The notes under the pieces: generated by a model
Seen by the model: the letters and a program-made list of their open reading frames with translations, nothing else
Told to the model about the DNA's origin: nothing
Databases searched by the model: none
Made by a program: the position numbers and the translations under genes
DNA from: Coptis chinensis
Lineage: Eukaryota; Streptophyta; Magnoliopsida; Ranunculales; Ranunculaceae
Length of the DNA stretch: 64,000 bases
Reading direction: 5' to 3'
Assembly: GCA_015680905.1 (NCBI GenBank)
Contig: CM027381.1
Coordinates: 88,623,501 to 88,687,500, forward strand
Part shown: positions 45,263 through 54,232 of the stretch, one piece after another
Layout: every line of letters starts with the position of its first letter
Numbering within the stretch: position 1 is the first letter of the stretch

Positions 45263-45697
45263 GTGAATGGTTCTGTCATTGTCTCGATCTGAAGAATGCT
45301 AACGACGCTCGTGGCGGGAACGATCTCTTGGTCGTCCTCTGCTACGGGAGCGAGCTTGGACGTTGTGACGATCATGGCGAGGTGGAGATTGACTGCGCAC
45401 TCTGCGAGCCATGAGCTTATGGTGCAGATTGCCATCAGCGATGTTGGTGTACTACTTGATATGTCTTGCTTCGATGAGGTCCTGAAGGTAATGCTTTATC
45501 CCCCAGCACGCATCGGTCTCGTGACATTTGGCTCGGTGAAAGGCACAATAAGGCCTGCCTTATCGATCTTCTGGTTGTCGTACAGTAGGTCGGTAATAGG
45601 TAGCTTTCTCGATCTTTTCCAGTATGTAACTAGGAGATCGTGTGAGAACAGGGAACTCACGGTCGTTGTTCATTTTGTTTCCCTACTTCCGTTCTTG
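45263..45697 (-). pseudogene. Gag C-terminus with zinc-knuckle-like segment
   Basis: Several frames must be followed. Recognisable are SPSYILEKIEKATYYRP (about 45630-45580), then CAFHRAKCHETDACWGIKHY (about 45540-45490), which matches the C-x2-H...H..C pattern of Tat gag knuckles, and an Arg/Ser-rich stretch with RSRSRGRPRDRSRHERR (about 45360-45305). Stops interrupt it at least three times. Confidence 0.65.
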
Positions 45698-46582
45698 CTA
45701 TCGAGGTCGCTTTTTTAAAGCTGGGGGGTCGTCGGATATTGCTGCGACCTCTTCTTCTTCTGGTAGACCTTGGCACTTCAGGCCTTCCTGCAGCTTAATG
45801 TACTTGTCGACCCGAGCGTATAGCTTAGATAAAGTCTTGGGGCATTCTTTCATTATCGATCTAGTGAGTGTCATGTTGCGCACACGACAGACGTTGGAGA
45901 ATGCCTGGGTGGCGAATGACTCTTTCAAACCTGTTTCCATGCACAGTAGTTCGGCTTTGAACCGACCTAGAAATTCATGAATTGTTTCGTCTTCGCCAAG
46001 TGAGAGCTGGAACAGCGAATCAAGATCAGCTTTTTTATGCCTGTTATGGACGTACTGACTAGCAAATGAATTAGTGAGCTGCTCGAAGGTCTTTATCGAG
46101 TCTGGCTCGAGAGAAAAAAACCAATCGAGTGCGCCATCTTTGAGACTGGCGAGAAACAAACGACAATGAAGGTGATCGAACTCTGGGGCACTGTATAGTG
46201 CCAGGCTTTGAATATAGCGAGCCACGTGTTGACCAGGACACGTGCTACCATCGTACATTGGAAAACGAGGTTGAATGAAATCTGGAGGAGAAGCTCTACT
46301 AAGTACCTCAGCAACGAACAGAGATGCTCGGTATGTCTTCAGCATCTTTTGAACGATCTGGGAAGCATCTTTCTTGACTGCACTTTGGTCGATTCTTTAT
46401 GACAATTCGTTAATCTGTTGATTAACCTCGTTGATGCCGTCCTTTGCTAAGGTAGCAGGTGGATTCTGCGTGTCTACTTGCGCACGGAGAGTGACATTCT
46501 CCTGCCTGACCAGGGTGATTTGTTCTTTCATCGTTCGTAGCTGACCTGCCAAACTCTGGATTTGAGCTTCGAGGATTGCCAT
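45698..46582 (-). pseudogene. Gag (capsid) of the Tat-type element
   Basis: Starts MAILEAQIQSLAGQLRTMKE at 46582, a coiled-coil N-terminus; an in-frame TAA at 46397-46399 interrupts it, after which the same frame continues to 45698. The second part has the Retrotrans_gag domain: FPMYDGSTCPGQHVARYIQS, CRLFLASLKDGALDWFFSL, LTNSFASQYVHNRHKKADLD, LGEDETIHEFLGRFKAELL. The domain is complete. The start is chosen because it is the first Met after the PBS region in the gag frame. Confidence 0.85.
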
Positions 46583-46650
46583 GCTTCGTGGGCTTAAGTG
46601 TTTTTTTTTTTTGTTTAAGAATTTGTTAAGTGGTTTCTCAAGAGATCGAG
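46583..46650 (-). other. Leader between PBS and gag
   Basis: Short leader with an A9 run on the minus strand; no motif seen. Confidence 0.4.
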
Positions 46651-46667
46651 ACCACAGACGGCGCCAA
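46651..46667 (-). other. Primer binding site
   Basis: Directly next to the 5' LTR the minus strand reads TTGGCGCCGTCTGTGG. A TGGCGCC start is common to tRNA-primed plant gypsy elements; I do not assign the tRNA. Confidence 0.7.
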
Positions 46668-47209
46668 TGTAAAGGTGCGTTTTAGCTTTCCTTTACATAT
46701 AAGGGAGGAAGGAGAATGTGATTGGATTTAGGAAGTTCGCTGATGAGCGAACTGCCTACGTATCTTCTCTTGATTCTGGGGGGAGAGAAGAATCAGGTCT
46801 CACGTAGTTCATGTAGGTGGTATTTATAGACATTGGGAGGTGTAGATCCACGAGACACGTGTACTGACATGTACATATGTAGGGTGGAGATTGAGAATGA
46901 GTGTTAGGTTGGTTTTGGTAGGAATTGTGTGATGATTGGGATTTGGGAGTGGGTGTAATAGTTCATATATCACGGTGATTGGAAGTACAGGTATGGTTCC
47001 GGTAATGATTACATCTGGATAAGGGATGGTGTAATCACTCGAAGCGTTCTGCTTGAGGTCGTCTATTCGACTTGAGGTACTCTGGAGCGAGCTGAAGTGT
47101 ACCACCTACATGAAGCGTTCTTAGAGGTCAATGATATGAGTTCGTTACAATCTCTGTTTATGCTCAATGCGTGCTTAATATTCGTCAATGAGAATATTAC
47201 TCCCTTACA
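46668..47209 (-). repeat. 5' LTR of the Tat-type element
   Basis: 542 bp, partner of 25584-26141. TG..CA ends. It should hold the promoter for gag-pol on the minus strand. Confidence 0.9.
46821..46828 (-). promoter_or_regulatory. LTR TATA box
   Basis: TATAAATA on the minus strand within the 5' LTR, in the right sense for gag-pol; the same box is kept at 25744-25751 in the 3' LTR. Confidence 0.55.
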
Positions 47210-47853
47210 GGTTTGCAGTCTAATTTCTAAGGATTATAAAGTTGGGTGCTTCATAAGATCCGCAGTGTGCACTCGATGAGAAATAATACGTGGAGAAGAG
47301 TCCAAGACATTCCTTACATTGTCCTCGCATCTTTCAAACCAGGGATATTTCTGAATGGTGTCATTCACTGGGTAGCCTCCCCCCAAGACAAAGGCACCAA
47401 GGTCGTTGTTGCTTTCGACTTGGAGGAGGAAAGGTTTTGCGAGTTTCCACAACCTGACTATGACAATGCCGGTATGCACAACTTTGAAGTTGAAGCCTTA
47501 TATTGGTACTTTTCGATGCTTTGTAAATGTGATTTGGCTTTGAGGTGTGGACGATGAGGGATTGTGGTTTGAAGGAATCTTGGACCAAGCTATATAGCTT
47601 TAATATCAGATGCTCAATATATTATTTAAAGTTCTTGTTCTCTATGAAAAAAGGCTCAAGTGTTCTGCTAAAGGATGGTCTGATTCTACTTTCATATGCT
47701 TCCAACGACGAAAGTTTAAGGACTCTCATAAACAAAGCTATAGCCAAGGAGCGCTTTGAAGTAACAACTTATGTAGAGAGTCTTATTCCACTTGGTGTTC
47801 ACAGTAAAGCTAATGTGGCTCTGGTGCACGAATATATATATCTGGCAAAGTAA
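47210..47853 (+). pseudogene. F-box protein gene, 3' part (FBA domain)
   Basis: Continues the gene broken at 25583. It reads LISKDYKVG (about 47219-47245), then HSMRNNTWRRVQDIPYIVLA, GIFLNGVIHWVASPQDK and VVAFDLEEERFCEFPQPDYD, the F-box-associated domain that recognises substrates. A frameshift at about 47535-47545 shifts to the frame of MRDCGLKESWTKLYSFNI, which stays open through VLLKDGLILLSYASNDESL to a TAA at 47851-47853. Another break sits near 47240. With the 5' part this would be a typical F-box/FBA protein of close to 360 residues, but it is destroyed by the 21.6 kb insertion, two frameshifts and a missing start. Confidence 0.85.
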
Positions 47854-48183
47854 CAGAAGTGAATATTGATTTTGCCTAATATTTATTTGTTTACCCATTA
47901 CATTTTCCCAGATTCGCTTCCGTAATTTGCTTGTATGTTGTAACCAGATGCACACTTCGAATACAGGATTACAGGGCATATAGTTTAGAAGTCGATACAT
48001 ATATGCAAACAGTTATTCCTTGCCAGTGTTTCAGCACTTCTCTTTAGCGCATCTTTACATCCATCCCCTTATCCACCTTCAACTGATCAGCTATGAGTTT
48101 ACGCTTTAACTATACAAAATACTCTCCAAAGTAGGAATTTGACGACATAGAGGCAAGGTTGCACCAAAATATTTAGTCATGAA
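47854..48183. other. Spacer after the F-box gene
   Basis: Nothing recognised; probably includes the former 3' UTR. Confidence 0.4.
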
Positions 48184-50611
48184 TTAGGGCTGTGTTTGTT
48201 TACTCACTCACTTGAGGAAAGAAAAATAAAACCCATGAGTAGTCCATTGTGAAATAGAAAAGAAAAAAAATGTAATGGACTTTTCTTTTTAATATGTCCA
48301 ATTTGGTTACTTCAGGAAAGAAAAGGAAAACCTAGGAATGGAATCTACGATTGCTTGTGATGCCAAAACTTTAGAAAGGAAATGAATACAAAAAGGGTGA
48401 TCTTGGACATACCCAATAAAATCCTCCTATACCCCATAACTAACATAAATTTTTGTCCTATCTCAATAACTGGTTAAATCCAATAATATCTTTCATATAT
48501 TTTTGGAATATTTCTCATAAGGGCAAAAAAGTTAAAAACAAAATCCTTGTTTTTAGTGAAAGTTTCTTATTCTTCTTCATCCTTCGCTGTAACGAGAATG
48601 CTACTTTTGCTATCTCTAAGCGCTACAGATGCTTCGATGTTTTTGGGGAAGCAGAGGCCAATAAAGCTGTTGCAAAATACGACAATGCATCTATTGATTT
48701 CCAAACTGAGTTTTACATGGCAGAGGGTTTGACTCCATATTCTGAAGCTAAGCGCCCAATTATTAGTGGTGGGTTTATGATTGTTTTGTTGTTCTACCTG
48801 TTCTTGCGCTTTCCGTTTTGTGCGTATCAAATTGATATTTGTGCTCTATGGCTTTAACAGATGTTCTTGAAGGATGCGTTCATCATAAGGGAGTACATCC
48901 CTATTACAAATCTGTTTACTTGTCTCTGGTTCAACAAGGTTGACCGTTTTACTTCCAGGGACCAACTCAGCTTTTCCACTGTAAGAGACAAGATAATGTC
49001 CATAGTGAATTGGAGCGTCAACATGTTTTTGGATTGTGAAAGGCGCAACTTTGTGGTCAAGGTATTAGCTAATTTCTATGGAAAGTGTCCAAGAACACCG
49101 ACGTCGTAGAAAGACGATTTTGTCACTATTTTACTTTCATGTCCAACCTTTATTGGTTGACATCTCCCTCCTCACAAATGTTGACTTCTAGATGCTTGAT
49201 CTGCTTCCATCTTACTGACATCATGCTTAAGTACTACGTTTTTTTCCTGAATCTTCTAATGGTGTCTTTCCTTTTAATTGGAAAGGTCTACGAGATTTAT
49301 ATGATAGTATTTTATAAGAATCACCCTGTGGCATTTCTTCCTAAATCATTGTAGGAGATATGGTCAAACAAGCTCTATGACTGCTAACAATAAGTGAAGA
49401 ATTAGTATATGCTTATGTGTATTGGAACATCTCATATAACCAATATATTCACACTGCTAATCTTGAATCTGTTCTGTGCAGGCATAGCATAGAGATTTGT
49501 TAGAGCACATCGCTCCTCCAACTACCATTCACCTTCTTCCTTCACCTCGGAGAGCTTCACCTGATACTGTTACTGCTAGGGAAGTGAGGTCTTCAACAAG
49601 GAAGCGTGGGCGGGAGAGGAGACCTGGTTCTAGGCGTCACCGTCCCAAAGTATTTACTGGAAATCGGAATAGCAATTCAATTTGAATATGTATTTTTATT
49701 TTATTTTTTTATTCTTCAAAATATGCTTTTTTTCTTTCCCTATTCCAAAAGTATTCAAGGCAGGGGAAGATCGCCGCGGATGAGTGTACTAGTTCTGTTT
49801 CGAGCTCTGAGTTTTGTTCGGAATTGTTGATATCCATTCTTTTCGTTGTAAATATATTACAATTTTAAAAGGTCGAAATAAATATAAAACACACGTTGCT
49901 CTTCCTCATGCTTCTTGTGTGCATTTGTGGTGTTTCCATAATATTTTAAGGGTTGAGTATGTCATGAGATCTTATTAATCTTCATCCTTATTTGGTTGGT
50001 ATTCATTCTCATTACTTTGGTATGATTGATTCAAATCAAAAGTCGGTGTTTGTATGTTTATTGATGAGATAAAAGAATAAGAGGTTATTGGAGAAGAAGG
50101 AAATAAGAAAAAAAAAACTGTTTTTTCTTCTACAACTGAATCACATAGAGTAAATGTCTTGTTTTAGTCAATAAATATTTTGGGTACGCCTAATAAAAAA
50201 GAAGGGTAATTTAAAAAGCTAAATGTGTCTAAAATCATTTTATTTATTTATTTTAAAGTTAGGGTACGGGAATATTTTGTTGGGTATGTCCAAGATCACC
50301 CTACAAAAACTACATGTCTTTTATTAAACTTTATTTCCCTTTCCTTTTTCCATTATTGTTTGTTATGCAAAAGCTAAGGAAAGGAAAGGAAAACTAGTCT
50401 TTTTCTTTTCCTTTCCTTTCCTCTCAAATCCGAGGGTTGAGCCACATACTCGAAAACCCTTTCATTTTCATAGTTTAGTTTCTACAAGAGAAAAACAATT
50501 TTCCTTTCCATAGTAAACAAACACATTAAACTTATGGAAAAGGTGGACCACACTAGACTTTTCCTTTCCTTTCCTTTCTATCTTTAAGTGTGTAAACAAA
50601 TACAACCCTAA
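48184..50611. mobile_element. TIR-bounded segment carrying a host gene tail
   Basis: Left end TTAGGGCTGTGTTTGTTTAC; the right end, inverted, reads TTAGGGTTGTATTTGTTTAC (18 of 20 match). Inside both ends are purine- or pyrimidine-rich runs of AAAGGAAAGG / CCTTTCCTTT. This end type is common in hAT-like non-autonomous elements. I find no convincing 8-bp target duplication, and a similar short element starts right after it, so the boundaries could belong to two independent MITEs. Between the ends lies the tail of a MUCI70-like gene. Confidence 0.5.
48582..49685 (+). pseudogene. MUCI70/TOD1-like (DUF616) gene, last three exons
   Basis: DUF616 proteins are Golgi or membrane-bound putative glycosyltransferases (MUCI70 acts in seed mucilage pectin, TOD1 is an alkaline ceramidase in some reports). 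Exons: about 48582-48768 (NENATFAISKRYRCFDVFGE, YDNASIDFQTEFYMAEGLTP), 48861-49061 (frame-shifted by one inserted base near 48884, then REYIPITNLFTCLWFNKVDR, SFSTVRDKIMSIVNWSVNMF, DCERRNFVVK) and 49482-49685 (HRDLLEHIAPP, a Ser/Arg-rich tail and TGA). The splice sites are plausible. Earlier exons with most of the domain are absent, so this is a gene fragment. Confidence 0.8.
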
Positions 50612-50960
50612 TATAGGGTGTGTTTGTTAAATTTAAGCTCACGGAAAGGAAAATAAATAAAATAGGTGGTCAACTATGGAATGGAATGAAAAAGAAATAA
50701 TTCTAAATGATATGTGTTTGGTAAATTGGGGAAAGAAAAGTAAAAACTGGAAAAAAGAATAATTATGTTTGTTTGCAAAAGCTATGGAAATGAATAATTG
50801 TATTGTTGGGTGTGTTAGTAGTAAGTCCTTAACTATTTATTTCCTTTCCTTTTTACAAAAATTTCAGGAGTTAGCTAAGGACACAAAACCTTTTTCATTT
50901 CCATAATTTTGTTTCCTTATGGAGAAGCCCATTTCATTTCCATGAGTAAACAAACACCTT
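50612..50960. mobile_element. MITE-like segment
   Basis: Starts AGGGTGTGTTTGTT after TAT and ends in the near inverse AACAAACACCTT. Interior full of GGAAAGGAAA-type runs. No target duplication is clear. A third similar end (AGCAAACACACTC) follows near 51030. Confidence 0.4.
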
Positions 50961-51983
50961 AAAATCTATGGAAAATGTGAACCACTCTTATTTTCCTTTC
51001 CTTTTTCTATGGTGTTACTATCATAGCAAACACACTCATAATTGTGGCATGGGAAAAGGAAACCAGGTTTCTCAATATATCCCTCAATGTTTCGATCTCA
51101 TCAATAGGTCTAAGGCTTATGAGAAACAAGATGGAATGCCCTCTTTCCTTTTAAGTAGTTAAAATCGGTTTTCGAAACTAATCGGTCGAGGAGCGATATG
51201 CGATTAATCGGTGATTTAATCGGTTATATCGGATGTATATATTTGACATTTTCAAAATATATAATAGTATAATCATACCAAATATTTCTATACAGTGATC
51301 CGAGATACAACAAAAAATATCAAATTCTCATAATCACATCTAACTAGCTCAATTTTGGAATACTACAGATATGTCAAACACAAAAATTACGTTAAATATT
51401 TAAAAGAATAAAGGGATTGAAAAACGATAATATTTATTAGAGATATAATACAATAATTTGTATATTTAACTTTTGTTAAGAAAAATAAGTAAACTCTTAG
51501 CTTTGTGTATTGATTGGGTTCTATTATTATTAATGCGGTTTAATAATCCAATTCGTTAATTTTACATATTTTTTTGGATGGAGAACCGATATTTTTAAAT
51601 AATTTTTTTTCTCAATTTAGCGAGAAATCGGTCATTTCGACAGATTAATTAGTCAATTCGATGATTAAATCGGTTCGGTGAGAAAAGTTAAAAAATCGGT
51701 AAAGACTAATCGGTTTACAAACGATACGCCATTAAACGGCCGAGATATCCGATATTGATAGTATAGCTTTCCCTTGCGTGACTAGAGAGAAAACAAAACC
51801 ACCCCTTGAATATTTGGGCCTTCCACCTTTGGGTCAATGTTTATGGCCCCAAGGAATAGAAAAACCCAATGGGCCTTGTAAGTTAACGATGCAATTCTCT
51901 CTCTCTGAAGTCTGAATGCTGACTGCTGAAAACTGAAAAAACAAACTTCCCGGCAAAATTCGCCACCACTCTCCTTAAAAGCC
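50961..51983. other. Spacer and promoter region of RPC9
   Basis: From 51165 to 51760 the motif AATCGGT and its inverse recur about ten times, at irregular spacing, in AT-rich DNA; this looks like a decayed MITE. The last 200 bp, with CTCTCTCT at 51897-51904, is probably the RPC9 promoter and 5' UTR. Confidence 0.4.
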
Positions 51984-54232
51984 ATGAAGATGTACGTACT
52001 AATTTCTCACTCTTTCACTAAATTAATAGTTTGGGATTTTCTTAATTTATGGTTTAAGTTTACTTGTATGTAAAGTTTTCATTTTACGTATTTATATATA
52101 TAGATTACAAACCAATGCTGGGGCACTTACAAATTTCGAAGTTCTCGATTTTTTACGTTCTAGAGGCGCGTCGACTGACCCCACCCGGGTTATTGCCAGT
52201 GTAGCTCAATCTGAGTTTCAGGTAAGTTGGTATAATTTGTTGGAAAGAAGGATGGAGAGATTTTGTTGTTGTGGTTAAGTTTGATTGAGTGGTTTTGTAT
52301 TTGTGATAGGTTTATGATTATTTGGTTCAAAGTGCTGCATGCAATCAAACAAGAGAAAGTATTAATGAATTTTTGAGATGCTGTGAAAAGTTTGATCTAG
52401 CAAAAGCTGAGAAAATTAATATTATTAATATTAGACCAGCTTCGCAAGTTGAAATTGACCCGGTAAGCTATTTTTACTCTGTTATAGATATTATGAGTTT
52501 GTTATATCTTTTTATCATATTTGTGCTTATTAGTTGTGAGATTATGGAGCAAGACATTGTTCATAATAGTGCTACTACCATTTGTTGTAATGTGTGTTCC
52601 ATATGCTGATTCCCCATCACTTCTACTTAGTTGTTCAGGTCATTTGCAAATTTGCTTATATATCAACCTTGGAAGCAACTGATTTTAATAGCATGATGAT
52701 GTGAATTAGATTTTTAACGGGATGTTGATGTTAGCTTTCGGATTGGGTATTTGGATATGAAAGACAGAAAGAGTTTTTTAGTGGAAGTTTGGACTTTTAT
52801 TATGATGTGAATGTTTTTTCCACTTTTATAGAACTTGTGAAAAAGTAGTCCAAGTGGTATTTTTTTTCTTCCTTAGATCCTCGTCTTCCCAAAAAATTTA
52901 GATCAAACTTGAGATCTAATGCTTCATACTTGAGGTGACTCTGACCTTTTAATCTGATGACAATTCCTACTGAGTACAAAAGCTTTTTCCAATTCTTCGT
53001 TTTAGTGCAAGGATATCTTGCAGAGCGTTTGCAGATATGATGTATGATGTTCCTCACCATTTAATTAATTGTTCCTTGTATGAGTCTGCATCATCTGTTT
53101 GCATCATATACAGTTTCTCTTGTAGATTGGTGGGAAGGAGATTTAAGATGGGCTGTTTCATTTGGGTTGTTTAGTTAGAGTATCGGGGCTTGAGGTTAGC
53201 AAGAGTTTCCTTGGCGTTGAAGGCAACGAGGTTTCTATCCAGCCATAGCAAATAAACTTAGAGTGTCCGACTCAAGTCGTACAAACACACTAACTATTGA
53301 AAACCTGACTAAATGTGTAAGTATTCTACTTGACGTCAGTGTTGAGGTCTACAAGTGAATTGAGATCCAAACCAAACGTGTCTAATATGAGGGCATGTGA
53401 AAAGTGCATGAAGACTAGTTTCTCGATCTTGTCCACATAAATGTAGGAAAACCCTAACCATCTCCATCAGTGTGATGAACCAAAAATCCCTCAAAACTAT
53501 AGAAACAGTAAACAGAAATAACTAACACCAAGAATTACCTGGAAATCGTGTAATAGGGAGACAAACCATGTAGTTGCACAAAACCGATATGAGGTAAAAC
53601 GCTATAGAAATTATGGCTACTTAATTCACCCTTTCTATATACTTGGAATATGTAATGACTAATGAACTGGAATCGCCTGTAATAAATGCCAGAATTATGT
53701 AGTTTTTGGTATTGTTAAGCTCCCCTCTCCTCACAATATATGCCTCCAAATTCAACCAGGTATTTTGTGTTGATAAACTAGGATATCCTATTTTATTAAC
53801 AGACAGAACTGGATTATGTTATTTCTGAAGTAGAAAATGGCAAATCAGTGTATGTGTGTATGTTATGTGTGTTTGCACGCACTCTGTGTGTACAACCATG
53901 TGGAAAAGTTTACTTCTGTGTGAGTTACTGATGCTTCTCTAGGTTGGTTTGGAATTTCTAATTATGCTTGTGTTTGCTGTGTTCCATGATTGCAGATTAT
54001 AGAGGATTGTGAAAAACGGATTCACAACGACGAAGTTGAAGATTTGGTGAATATGATAGTTGAGGTGTTGCCTTCTTCAGGGAAAACTGGAGGGACAGAT
54101 GAGGAGACTGTGGAAGCTGTTGCTGATCAGGAACCAATGGAAGTGGTGTTGCCTCCTGAAGGGAAGCCTGGAGGGACAGATGAAGAGACTAAAGAAACTG
54201 TTGCGGGTCAGGATCCAATCGACACCATATGA
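51984..54232 (+). CDS. RPC9: DNA-directed RNA polymerase III subunit RPC9 (CRCP-like)
   Basis: RPC9 is the Rpb4-like stalk subunit of RNA polymerase III, needed for tRNA and 5S rRNA transcription initiation. Four exons: 51984-51991 (ATGAAGAT), 52104-52221, 52310-52462 and 53996-54232, all with GT/AG borders and compatible phases; together 516 bases, 171 residues. The protein begins MKILQTNAGALTNFEVLDFL, then RGASTDPTRVIASVAQSEFQ, the HRDC-like Rpb4 part NEFLRCCEKFDLAKAEKINI and RPASQVEIDPIIEDCEKRI. Intron 3 is long (1533 bp). The first exon is tiny, but MKI at the start is what the family shows. The C-terminal tail is unusual: a 27-codon block (GK.GGTDEET.E.VA.Q.P) occurs twice. No stop or frameshift is present, so the gene is probably functional. 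Confidence 0.9.
54065..54226 (+). repeat. 81-bp coding duplication in the RPC9 tail
   Basis: Two tandem in-frame copies with 81-bp period (GGAGGGACAGAT at 54089 and 54170). Copies differ at about a quarter of codons, with acidic residues kept. Confidence 0.8.

Larger units (their letters stand above)
25584..47209 (-). mobile_element. Ty3/gypsy Tat-type LTR retrotransposon with antisense gene
   Basis: A 21.6 kb element on the minus strand. Its two LTRs (46668-47209 as the 5' LTR and 25584-26141 as the 3' LTR) are close copies, starting TGTAAGGGAGTAATATTC and ending CTTTACA in element sense. The flanks GGTTG (25579-25583) and GGTTT (47210-47214) look like a 5-bp target duplication with one change. 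In element order it holds PBS, gag, protease, RT, RNase H, a second RNase H and integrase, then a long non-pol region with genes on the opposite strand. A second RNase H and extra antisense ORFs mark the Tat lineage (Grande, Retand, Ogre). All coding parts carry stops or frameshifts. About 8.5 kb of its length is later insertions (27301-35841). Confidence 0.9.

Noticed and set aside
41710-45980. Several plus-strand open frames of 60-144 codons opposite gag-pol
   Set aside because: They are shadows of the minus-strand polyprotein; none has conserved wording, unlike the antisense gene at 26666-39382.
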